Source: an uncultured Clostridia bacterium (GTDB taxonomy: Bacteria > Bacillota > Clostridia > Christensenellales > Aristaeellaceae). Taken from it: a stretch of DNA of 8,733 bases. The stretch spans positions 1 through 8,733 of the forward strand of contig CAKUOX010000081.1 in the NCBI GenBank assembly GCA_934670175.1, in the 5' to 3' direction. The notes under the pieces are model-generated. The model was not told the origin of the DNA and searched no databases. It was given only the letters and a program-made list of their open reading frames with translations. Below are positions 1 through 5,547 of this stretch, one piece after another (the first letter of the stretch is position 1; every line of letters begins with the position of its first letter). The translations under genes and the position numbers were made by a program.

Positions 1-2997
1 GGAGTACACCTCGGTATCGAGCACGAGCACGTTGACGTCCTGATCCTGCGCCAGCACATGATCCAGTCCGCCGTAGCCAATGTCGTAGGCCCAGCCGTCG
101 CCGCCGAAGATCCAGAAGGACTTCTTGGTCAGCAGATCCTTATCGGCAACGATGGCCTTGCTCAGATCGCAGCCGCAGCCTTCGATCAGCTTGACGAGCG
201 CTTCGCCGGTCTTCCTGGAGCCCTCGGCGCAATCCATGTTCTCCAGCCAGGCGTTCGCGGCGGCCTTCACTTCGTCGTTATCGGCGGTTTCGGCCAGCTT
301 GCGCACGTTGTCGGCCAGCTTCTCGCGGCGCTGAGAAACGCCCAGGTTGATGCCGAAGCCGAACTCGGCGTTATCCTCGAAGAGGCTGTTCGCCCAGGCG
401 GGGCCGTGGCCTTCTTCGTTGGTGGTGTAGGGGCAGGTCGGAGCCGAGCCGCCATAGATGGAGGAGCAGCCCGTGGCATTGGCGATGATCATGCGGTCGC
501 CGAACAGCTGGGTAACCAGCTTGACATAGGGCGTTTCGCCGCAGCCCGCGCATGCGCCGGAGAACTCAAACAGCGGCTTCTTGAACTGGCTGTCCTTGAC
601 GGCCTTCAGGTTCAGCTCGCCCTTGAACTCGGGCAGCTTCTGCGCGAATTCCCAATTCGCCTCTTCGGCCTTCTGAGTGTGCAGGGGCTTCATGGCCAGC
701 GCGACCTTCGCGCCCTTCTGGTTCACGGGGCACACGCCAACGCAGTTGCCGCAGCCGGTGCAATCCATCGGGGAAACCTGCATGCGGTACTCATAGCCGG
801 CGAACGCCTTGCCGATGGCCTTCTTGGTCACGAAGCTCTCGGGCTTCTCGGTGCCCTCGGCCACCAGGTACGGGCGGATGCAGGCGTGCGGGCATACCAT
901 GGAGCAGTTGCCGCACTGCACGCAGGCGTCCACGTTCCACTCGGGAACCATCACGGCGATGCCGCGCTTTTCGTACTTCGTGGTGCCGACCGGTACGCGG
1001 CCCTGCGGATCGATCATGGACACAGGCAGCTTGTTGCCTTCCTGCATCAGGATCGGGTGAATGAAGGTATCGAAGTATTCGGTCGCTTCCACCTTCATCG
1101 GCACAGCGCCGGTGGTGGCGTCCGCCCATTCAGCGGGCACCTTAACCTCGGTCAGGCCGGAGATGGCGATGTCGATGGCGTCCCAGTTCTTCTTGACGAC
1201 CTCGTCGCCCTTCTTGCCGTAGGTCTTCTTGGCGTACGCCTTCATGTACTCATCCGCCTGATCGTAGGGGATGATATTGGCCAGCTTGAAGAACGCGGCC
1301 TGCATGATGGTGTTGATGCGGTTGCCCATGCCAACCTCGCGCGCCAGCTTGATGGCGTCCACGGTGTAGAGCTTCGCCTTCTTGGCGGCCAGCAGGCGCT
1401 TCATGGAAGCGGGCAGCTCAGCATCCAGCTCTTCAGCCGTCCAGGGGCAGTTCAGCAGGAAGGTGCCGCCGACCTTCAGCGCGGAGACCATGTCGTACAT
1501 GGTGACATACGCCGGATTGTGGCAGGCGATGAAGTCTGCGGAGTCGATCAGATAGGTGCTCTGGATCGGGCTGTCGCCGAAGCGCAGATGGGACACCGTG
1601 ATGCCGCCGGACTTCTTGGAGTCGTAGCTGAAGTATGCCTGAACATACTTATCGGTATGGTCGCCGATGATCTTGATGGAGTTCTTGTTCGCGCCGACGG
1701 TGCCGTCGGAGCCCAGGCCGTAGAACATGCAGGACACGGTGCCCTTGGGCGCGGCGTCGATGGTCTTGCCCAGCTTCAGGGACGTCTTGGTCACGTCGTC
1801 CTCGATGCCCACGGTGAAGTGGTTCTTGGGGCACTGCTTCTTCAGGTTGTCGTACACGGCCTTGACCATCGTGGGGTTGAACTCCTTGGAGCCCAGGCCA
1901 TAGCGGCCGCCCACAACGGCGATGTCGGTCTTGCCCGCCTCAAGCAGCGCAGAGCAGACGTCCAGATACAGCGGCTCGCCCAGGGAACCGGATTCCTTGG
2001 TGCGATCCAGCACGGCGATCTTCTTGCAGCTGGCGGGAATGGCGGCCAGGAAGTGCTTCATGGAGAACGGACGATACAGGTGCACCTTGATCAGGCCGAC
2101 CTTTTCGCCCTTCTTGGTCAGGTAGTTCACGGTCTCCTCGATGGCGTCGCAGCCGGAGCCCATGGCGATGATCACGCGCTCGGCGTCTTCTGCGCCGACG
2201 TAATCAAACAGCTTATAGTTGCGGCCGGTCAGCTTGCCGACCTGCTTCATGACCTTTTCAACGATGTCCGGCGTCGCCGCATAGTACTTGTTGGCAGCTT
2301 CACGGCCCTGGAAGTAGATATCCGGGTTCTGCGCGGTGCCCTGCTGATGCGGATGCTCGGGGTTCAGGCCGCCCTCGCGGAAGGCCTTGATCTTGTCCCA
2401 ATCCACCAGCTTGGCGATCTCAGCATAATTATCCTTGGGATCGATCGCGTCGATCTTCTGGATTTCATGGCTGGTGCGGAAGCCGTCGAAGAAGTGCAGG
2501 AACGGCACGGACGCCTTGATGGCGGCCAGATGCGCTACCAGCGCCATGTCGGTCGCTTCCTGAACGGAGTTGGAAGCCAGCATGGCAAAGCCGGTCTGAC
2601 GGCAGGCCATCACGTCGGAATGGTCGCCAAAGATCGACAGCGCATGATAGGCCAGCGCGCGCGCGGATACATGGAACACGCTGGGCATCAGCTCGCCCGA
2701 GATTTTATACATATTCGGGATCATCAGCAGCAGGCCCTGAGACGCGGTGAACGTGGTGGTCATCGCGCCGGCAGCCAGAGAGCCGTGCACGGCGCCAGCC
2801 GCGCCCGCTTCGGACTGCATTTCGGCAACCTTTACCTTCTGGCCGAACAGATTGGTGCGGCCATGTGCGGCCCACTCGTCCGCCACTTCCGCCATGGGGG
2901 AAGAGGGGGTGATGGGGTAAATAGCGGCCACATCGCTGAATGCGTATGCGACGTGGCTGACGGCGGTATTACCGTCGCAAGTCATCTTGATGCTCAA
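1..2997 (-). CDS. nifJ: Pyruvate:ferredoxin (flavodoxin) oxidoreductase, C-terminus beyond window
   Basis: Single-chain PFOR, which oxidatively decarboxylates pyruvate with CoA to acetyl-CoA and CO2 and reduces ferredoxin in the cytoplasm. Reading from 2997, the N-terminal TPP domain shows YPITP (residues 27-31) and the conserved Glu in EMQSEAG (about 63). The ferredoxin-like domain has two CxxCxxCxxxCP motifs, Cys692/695/698/702 and Cys746/749/752/756, which bind two [4Fe-4S] clusters. The proximal-cluster ligands are Cys816 and Cys819 (ACAGCGE) and Cys844 (TGCSS). The TPP-diphosphate motif GGDGWAYDIGYGG lies near residue 965. The frame is open to the left edge at residue 999, so roughly 175-190 residues, including the fourth proximal Cys, lie outside. 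The start is taken as TTG at 2997 because GGAGG lies 8 nt upstream; the first in-frame ATG (2985) would be about 20 nt from it. The gene is probably transcribed alone from the promoter at 3057-3085. Confidence 0.97.
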   Translation of the reverse strand, partial: MSIKMTCDGNTAVSHVAYAFSDVAAIYPITPSSPMAEVADEWAAHGRTNLFGQKVKVAEMQSEAGAAGAVHGSLAAGAMTTTFTASQGLLLMIPNMYKISGELMPSVFHVSARALAYHALSIFGDHSDVMACRQTGFAMLASNSVQEATDMALVAHLAAIKASVPFLHFFDGFRTSHEIQKIDAIDPKDNYAEIAKLVDWDKIKAFREGGLNPEHPHQQGTAQNPDIYFQGREAANKYYAATPDIVEKVMKQVGKLTGRNYKLFDYVGAEDAERVIIAMGSGCDAIEETVNYLTKKGEKVGLIKVHLYRPFSMKHFLAAIPASCKKIAVLDRTKESGSLGEPLYLDVCSALLEAGKTDIAVVGGRYGLGSKEFNPTMVKAVYDNLKKQCPKNHFTVGIEDDVTKTSLKLGKTIDAAPKGTVSCMFYGLGSDGTVGANKNSIKIIGDHTDKYVQAYFSYDSKKSGGITVSHLRFGDSPIQSTYLIDSADFIACHNPAYVTMYDMVSALKVGGTFLLNCPWTAEELDAELPASMKRLLAAKKAKLYTVDAIKLAREVGMGNRINTIMQAAFFKLANIIPYDQADEYMKAYAKKTYGKKGDEVVKKNWDAIDIAISGLTEVKVPAEWADATTGAVPMKVEATEYFDTFIHPILMQEGNKLPVSMIDPQGRVPVGTTKYEKRGIAVMVPEWNVDACVQCGNCSMVCPHACIRPYLVAEGTEKPESFVTKKAIGKAFAGYEYRMQVSPMDCTGCGNCVGVCPVNQKGAKVALAMKPLHTQKAEEANWEFAQKLPEFKGELNLKAVKDSQFKKPLFEFSGACAGCGETPYVKLVTQLFGDRMIIANATGCSSIYGGSAPTCPYTTNEEGHGPAWANSLFEDNAEFGFGINLGVSQRREKLADNVRKLAETADNDEVKAAANAWLENMDCAEGSRKTGEALVKLIEGCGCDLSKAIVADKDLLTKKSFWIFGGDGWAYDIGYGGLDHVLAQDQDVNVLVLDTEVYS

Positions 2998-3004
2998 TGA
3001 AAGG

Positions 3005-3012
3005 ACCTCCCT
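3005..3012 (-). promoter_or_regulatory. Ribosome binding site selecting the TTG start of nifJ
   Basis: On the minus strand the sequence reads GGGAGGTCCTTTCA and then TTG. The GGGAGG core sits 8 nt before TTG at 2997, an ideal distance, and too far from the ATG at 2985. This is the main reason for choosing the TTG start. The resulting N-terminus (MSIKMTCDGNTA) also resembles other NifJ proteins, which begin a few residues before the DGNTA motif. Confidence 0.75.
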
Positions 3013-3048
3013 TGCTGTATTTTGAGTATCAGTGATTCCATAAGTCAT

Positions 3049-3067
3049 CAACTTATATTATAAGTTG
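3049..3067. promoter_or_regulatory. Perfect 19-bp palindrome over the nifJ -10 box (candidate operator)
   Basis: The plus strand reads CAACTTATATTATAAGTTG: 8-bp arms CAACTTAT and ATAAGTTG around a 3-bp centre. It covers the whole -10 element and reaches the probable start site. A third ATAAGT half-site lies at 3040-3045. A bound repressor here would block RNA polymerase. It does not match the Rex consensus (TTGTTAA-N4-TTAACAA type), the redox repressor one might expect for PFOR, and I do not recognise the regulator. Confidence 0.5.
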
Positions 3068-3085
3068 GAACAAATTCAAAGTCAA
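3057..3085 (-). promoter_or_regulatory. Sigma-A type promoter of nifJ
   Basis: The minus strand has TTGACT (3080-3085) and a perfect TATAAT (3057-3062) separated by exactly 17 bp. Transcription should begin near 3050, giving a leader of about 50 nt before the TTG start. It is one of the two best promoter matches in the window, fitting a highly expressed central metabolic enzyme. The -10 is embedded in a perfect palindrome. Confidence 0.85.
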
Positions 3086-3096
3086 GCGATTTACGC

Positions 3097-3121
3097 AAAA
3101 CAGGGCTGAATGTTTGCCCCG
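3097..3121 (-). terminator. Weak intrinsic terminator after the repeat-protein gene
   Basis: On the minus strand CGGGGC, a 9-nt loop and GCCCTG form a 6-bp stem with one G-U pair, followed directly by TTTT (plus-strand aaaa at 3097-3100). It lies 37 nt downstream of the stop of the repeat-protein gene and just before the nifJ promoter, the right place to separate the two units. The stem is short, so termination may be partial. Confidence 0.45.
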
Positions 3122-3157
3122 ATAGCGGCGCAGGCAATAAACTTTTAACGCCCGCGC

Positions 3158-3634
3158 TCAGTCCTCGCGCGTTTCGTCCGCGTCCGGCTCCTCCGCGTCC
3201 GGCGCGCCGGCCGGCTCGCCTCGCATCAGCGCCTCCAGCCGCCGCTGCATATCCTCGGCCTCCTGCTGCGCGCTGCGCTGCTGCTGCAGCGCCTGCGCCT
3301 CCAAGCCGTCAAACAGCTCGTTTTTCACATCGCCCGCGGCAGTGCGGCTGCGCCCGCGCTTCACGCTCTCCACGGCCCCGGCCGCCTTGTCCTTCAGGCT
3401 TTCCACGGCGGGCGCGGCCTTATCCTTCCACTCGACTGCCTTGTCCTTCAGACTTTCCACGGCGGGCGCGGCCTTGTCCTTCCACTCGACCGCCTTGTCC
3501 TTCAGGCTTTCCACGGCGGGCGCGGCCTTGTCCTTCCATTCAACCGCCTTGTCCTTCAGGCTTTCGAAAACATTTCCAGCTTTTTCCTTTGCGTTTTCCA
3601 GCGCATCGCGCGCTTCATTTTTTAAGTCGCTCAT
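3158..3634 (-). CDS. Hypothetical hydrophilic amphipathic-helix repeat protein (LEA/apolipoprotein-like)
   Basis: A 158-residue protein of unknown function. There is no signal peptide or membrane segment. Residues 1-24 are a Lys/Glu/Ala helix. Residues 25-78 are three identical copies of SLKDKAVEWKDKAAPAVE, and residues 79-90 are a shortened fourth copy. Residues 91-105 are basic (KRGRSR), 106-138 are Gln/Glu-rich and probably coiled coil, and the tail (about 140-158) is acidic and Pro/Ala-rich. No enzyme motif or cysteine is present. The 18-residue period equals five helical turns, so the Trp and the Val/Ala/Leu positions would line one face of a long helix. Such composition is typical of LEA-like stress proteins, apolipoprotein-like surface binders and some YtxH-like proteins, but assignment to any of these is inference. 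Support for being a real gene: AAAGGAG 11 nt before the ATG, an excellent promoter, and only synonymous differences between repeats. Confidence 0.85.
   Translation of the reverse strand: MSDLKNEARDALENAKEKAGNVFESLKDKAVEWKDKAAPAVESLKDKAVEWKDKAAPAVESLKDKAVEWKDKAAPAVESLKDKAAGAVESVKRGRSRTAAGDVKNELFDGLEAQALQQQRSAQQEAEDMQRRLEALMRGEPAGAPDAEEPDADETRED
3401..3562 (-). repeat. Three tandem 54-bp in-frame repeats
   Basis: Units lie at 3509-3562, 3455-3508 and 3401-3454, with a partial fourth at 3368-3400. Neighbouring units differ at two and three bases respectively, and all five changes are synonymous (for example GAC/GAT, GCG/GCA, AGC/AGT, GAG/GAA, GTC/GTT). Each unit encodes SLKDKAVEWKDKAAPAVE. Confidence 0.95.
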
Positions 3635-3667
3635 ATAGTCAGAATCTCCTTTATTGGCTTTATTCCT

Positions 3668-3696
3668 ATTTTAACACCGGCCGCAGCGATTTTCAA
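3668..3696 (-). promoter_or_regulatory. Sigma-A type promoter of the repeat-protein gene
   Basis: The minus strand has TTGAAA (3691-3696), a 17-bp spacer and TAAAAT (3668-3673). Transcription should start near 3661, giving a leader of about 27 nt that contains the AAAGGAG ribosome binding site at 3646-3652. No palindrome overlaps it. Confidence 0.75.
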
Positions 3697-3753
3697 TATG
3701 AATTGCACGAATGATTTTACACACTTTTGCCGAATTTCTTAACGTTCATATCT

Positions 3754-3759
3754 GATAAT
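3754..3759 (+). promoter_or_regulatory. Possible -10 box for the aldolase gene
   Basis: GATAAT lies 39 bp before the aldolase ATG in AT-rich DNA. No convincing -35 sits 16-18 bp upstream; TTGCCG at 3727-3732 is 21 bp away, or 16 bp from the weaker TATCTG at 3749-3754. The gene may need an activator, or the promoter may differ from this reading. Confidence 0.35.
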
Positions 3760-3797
3760 TAAAGCGGATCAAACATTGGATAAGGAGGCTGACTGAT

Positions 3798-5087
3798 ATG
3801 AACTTTGAACTTCTGCACCCGGCAGACCAGCTGGTCATGATTATGGCGCGCATCTATCAATACGGCATGACCACGACCTCCGGCGGCAACCTTTCCATCA
3901 AGGATGAAAACGGCGACATCTGGATCACGCCTTCGGGCATCGACAAGGGCACGCTGACCCGCGCGGACATCATGCAGGTCAAGCCCGACGGCACGGTCAT
4001 CGGCCCGCACACGCCGTCCGTAGAGCTGCCCATCCACCGCGACATTTACAAGATTCGCCCCGACCTGCACGCGATCGTGCACGCGCACCCGCCGGTACTG
4101 GTGGCGTTCAGCCTGGTGCGCCGCGTGCCGGACGTGACGCTGATTCCCAACGCCGCGCTGGTATGCGGCAAGGTGGCGCTGGCAAAATACGGCGTGCCCG
4201 GCAGCGAGCAGCTGGGCAAAAACATTGCCGAGAAATTTGCCGAGGGCTACAACACCGTGCTGATGGAGAACCACGGCGTCGTTTGCGGCGCGCAGGATCT
4301 CTACCGCGCGTTCATGGCATTTGAAACGCTGGAATCCAGCGCCAAGATCGAGCTGGACGCGCTGAAGCTGGGCAAGCCGCGTTCGCTGACGCAGGCGCAG
4401 ATCGAGCTGGACAGCACCAAGGCGCATCCGCCGCTGGACGCCTTTGAGGCGCACCTGATCACCAGCGAGGAGCGCGCCGGCCGCCGCGATATGTGCACGC
4501 TCATTCACCGTTCCTACGATCAGCGGCTCTTCACCAGCACGCAGGGCACCTTCTCCATGCGCCTGTCGGACGGCTCGCTGCTGATCACGCCCTACATGAA
4601 GGACAGGAAATATCTGGAGCTTGAGGACATCGTGCGCGTGAAAAACGGCATGGGCGAGCTCGGCAAGACGCCCAGCCGCTCCGTGCTGCTGCACCAGCGC
4701 ATTTACGAGACGCATCCGGAGATCAATTCCGTGATCATCGCGCATCCGCCGGCCATCATGGCCTTTGCCATTACCGGCGCGGAGTTTGATTCGCGGCTGA
4801 TCCCTGAAAGCTACATTTCGCTGCGCAACGTCGGCCGCCTGCCCTACGCCGCCAGCACGCTGGATCTGAACGGCACCGCCGCGATGCTCACGCCGAAAAC
4901 GCCGGTGATCATCGTGGACAACCAGTGCGTGATCGTGACCGGCAATTCGCTGCTGAACGCATTCGACCGCCTGGAGGTGCTGGAATACAGCGCCGCCGCG
5001 ATGATCGCCGCGCGCGATCTGGGACAGGTGCAGCTGCTCAGCGACGCGGAGATTGAAGAGGTAAACCGCGCGTTCCATATTGAATAA
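3798..5087 (+). CDS. Tandem-domain class II aldolase/adducin family protein, probable rhamnulose/fuculose-1-phosphate aldolase
   Basis: Zn-dependent class II aldolases of this family (FucA/RhaD type) split deoxysugar 1-phosphates into dihydroxyacetone phosphate and L-lactaldehyde. Domain 1 (about 1-215) has the phosphate-binding SGGNLS (28-33) and TPSG (44-47), a catalytic Glu76, zinc ligands His95 and His97 in HAHPP, and His159 in NHG; the spacing matches FucA Glu73, His92/94/155. Domain 2 (about 230-425) aligns with domain 1 around the active site without gaps, but Glu76 becomes Ser295, His95 becomes Ile314 and His159 becomes Gln376; only His316 remains. The 429 residues are about twice the usual FucA length. 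AAGGAGG lies 9 nt before the ATG. The gene converges on larB, and rhaB nearby on the opposite strand makes L-rhamnulose 1-phosphate the likeliest substrate; fuculose 1-phosphate cannot be excluded. Confidence 0.9.
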   Translation: MNFELLHPADQLVMIMARIYQYGMTTTSGGNLSIKDENGDIWITPSGIDKGTLTRADIMQVKPDGTVIGPHTPSVELPIHRDIYKIRPDLHAIVHAHPPVLVAFSLVRRVPDVTLIPNAALVCGKVALAKYGVPGSEQLGKNIAEKFAEGYNTVLMENHGVVCGAQDLYRAFMAFETLESSAKIELDALKLGKPRSLTQAQIELDSTKAHPPLDAFEAHLITSEERAGRRDMCTLIHRSYDQRLFTSTQGTFSMRLSDGSLLITPYMKDRKYLELEDIVRVKNGMGELGKTPSRSVLLHQRIYETHPEINSVIIAHPPAIMAFAITGAEFDSRLIPESYISLRNVGRLPYAASTLDLNGTAAMLTPKTPVIIVDNQCVIVTGNSLLNAFDRLEVLEYSAAAMIAARDLGQVQLLSDAEIEEVNRAFHIE

Positions 5088-5109
5088 GATATGATCCTGG
5101 CAAACATGT

Positions 5110-5134
5110 GGACGGGGGAGCAAGCCCCCCGTCC
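5110..5134 (+). terminator. GC-rich hairpin just after the aldolase, lacking a U-tract
   Basis: GGACGGGGG (5110-5118) pairs perfectly with CCCCCGTCC (5126-5134) around a 7-nt loop, 22 bp after the stop codon. The next bases are ATTCAGG, not a T-run, so it should pause or stabilise the 3' end more than terminate transcription. It may be a terminator that lost its T-run. Confidence 0.45.
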
Positions 5135-5157
5135 ATTCAGGATGTTGACAAAGTCAA

Positions 5158-5447
5158 CAGACTGCCAGATGCTGAAAAGCCCTGCAAGACAAGGAAACGC
5201 GGGCTGCAAATGAGGGCGCATACATAATACGCACCGGAGACTTTGCGAAGCAAAGTTCCGGCAGCGCCGCGCGAATCCTTCGGATTCCAGCGCGGGCTGG
5301 TCGCGCCTGCAGGACACTGCAGTGGCGCGACTGCTTCAACGTATGTAACCGATTTTGCAGCTCGCGTTGACGAAGTAAGCAGAAATTTCAACTTTGTCAG
5401 AAGTTGTTCAGGAAGTTTCTGCATTTGCGGGGTTTATCAGCAGTCTG
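5158..5447. repeat. Nested imperfect palindrome, candidate structured RNA or MITE-like element
   Basis: No convincing gene lies between 5088 and 5547. Instead, pairing segments are nested. Outer stem: CAGACTG 5158-5164 with CAGTCTG 5441-5447. Second stem: 5166-5177 with 5416-5427 (11 of 12 pairs, one G-U). Third stem: 5196-5210 with 5354-5368 (15 pairs, one G-U). Fourth: TACATA 5221-5226 with TATGTA 5342-5347. The tip carries three successive hairpins: 5234-5261, 5267-5295 and 5300-5331. A side stem pairs TGACGAAGT (5369-5377 region) with ACTTTGTCA (5391-5399). An intrinsic terminator begins at the next base, 5448. Short open frames through it have no good start signals. It could be a structured 3' UTR or ncRNA read on the plus strand, or a non-autonomous inverted-repeat element. 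I cannot match it to a named RNA family. Confidence 0.6.
5234..5331 (+). other. Three consecutive stem-loops at the tip of the palindromic element
   Basis: Hairpin 1: CCGGA and ACTTTGC pair with GCAAAGT and TCCGG around GAA, with one bulged G (5234-5261). Hairpin 2: CCGCGC and GAATCC pair with GGATTC and GCGCGG around TTC, with a 2-nt CA bulge (5267-5295). Hairpin 3: GTCGCGCC and TGCAG pair with CTGCA and GGCGCGAC around GACA, with a 2-nt GT bulge (5300-5331). Stems are 12, 12 and 13 bp with no mismatches apart from the bulges. Only 4-5 nt separate them. Confidence 0.75.
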
Positions 5448-5481
5448 AACGGGGGCTGTTCGCCTGAACAGTCCCCGTTTT
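5448..5481 (+). terminator. Intrinsic terminator for the plus-strand (aldolase) transcript
   Basis: AACGGGGGCTGTTC (5448-5461) pairs along 14 bp, with one G-U, with GAACAGTCCCCGTT (5466-5479) around the loop GCCT. It ends in TTTT (5478-5481). It is the first proper terminator downstream of the aldolase, 360 bp after its stop codon, so the aldolase mRNA probably contains the whole palindromic element. On the minus strand no T-run follows it. Confidence 0.75.
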
Positions 5482-5489
5482 AGCTTGTC

Positions 5490-5538
5490 AAAAAAACAGA
5501 TGAGGGTGGCAGTGGCGGGGGAGCCTCTTCCCCGCCAC
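5490..5538 (-). terminator. Terminator-like hairpin after larB
   Basis: On the minus strand an 11-bp stem (GTGGCGGGGAA with its partner ending in CCGCCAC, plus-strand 5512-5522 and 5528-5538, one G-U) begins 9 nt after the larB stop. A T7 run follows at 5490-5496 but 15 nt from the stem base, which is further than usual. It is the only terminator candidate for the rha/lar strand here and converges with the terminator at 5448-5481. Confidence 0.5.
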
Positions 5539-5547
5539 CATGCTTGC

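Noticed and set aside
58..3000. A 980-codon open frame on the plus strand over almost the whole of nifJ
   Set aside because: It is codon-aligned with nifJ on the other strand, so it exists only because nifJ almost never uses TTA, CTA or TCA codons. The translation is low-complexity (Ala/Gly/Leu/His/Val-rich), has no recognisable domain and no ribosome binding site.
3368..3562. Tandem repeats as a possible CRISPR array
   Set aside because: The 54-bp units are contiguous with no unique spacers and are in frame within a coding gene.
3342..3638. A 98-codon plus-strand frame with repeats, opposite the repeat-protein gene
   Set aside because: The repeats are the same 54-bp DNA repeats read backwards. 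Differences between units are synonymous in the minus-strand frame, and the promoter and ribosome binding site serve that strand.
3759..5123. A 454-codon minus-strand frame, slightly longer than the aldolase gene itself
   Set aside because: It is codon-aligned antisense to the aldolase, whose motifs (HAHPP, NHG, SGGNLS) and AAGGAGG site are unmistakable. The antisense product has no family features.
5345..5360. A CcpA cre-like sequence (TGTAACCGATTTTGCA)
   Set aside because: It does not end in the required CA at the right position, lies downstream of the aldolase inside the palindromic element, and part of it is used in the stem 5354-5368.
5158..5447. Group II intron or known large ncRNA (raiA, HEARO, OLE and similar)
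   Set aside because: I could not find a domain V-like hairpin, intron end sequences or a hallmark motif by eye. A covariance-model search would be needed to exclude them formally.
5137..5467. Short open frames (61-95 codons, both strands) in the aldolase-larB spacer, and a 157-codon frame at 4844-5317
   Set aside because: They run through strong hairpins, have no good ribosome binding sites and give no recognisable protein. RNA or DNA structure explains the region better.
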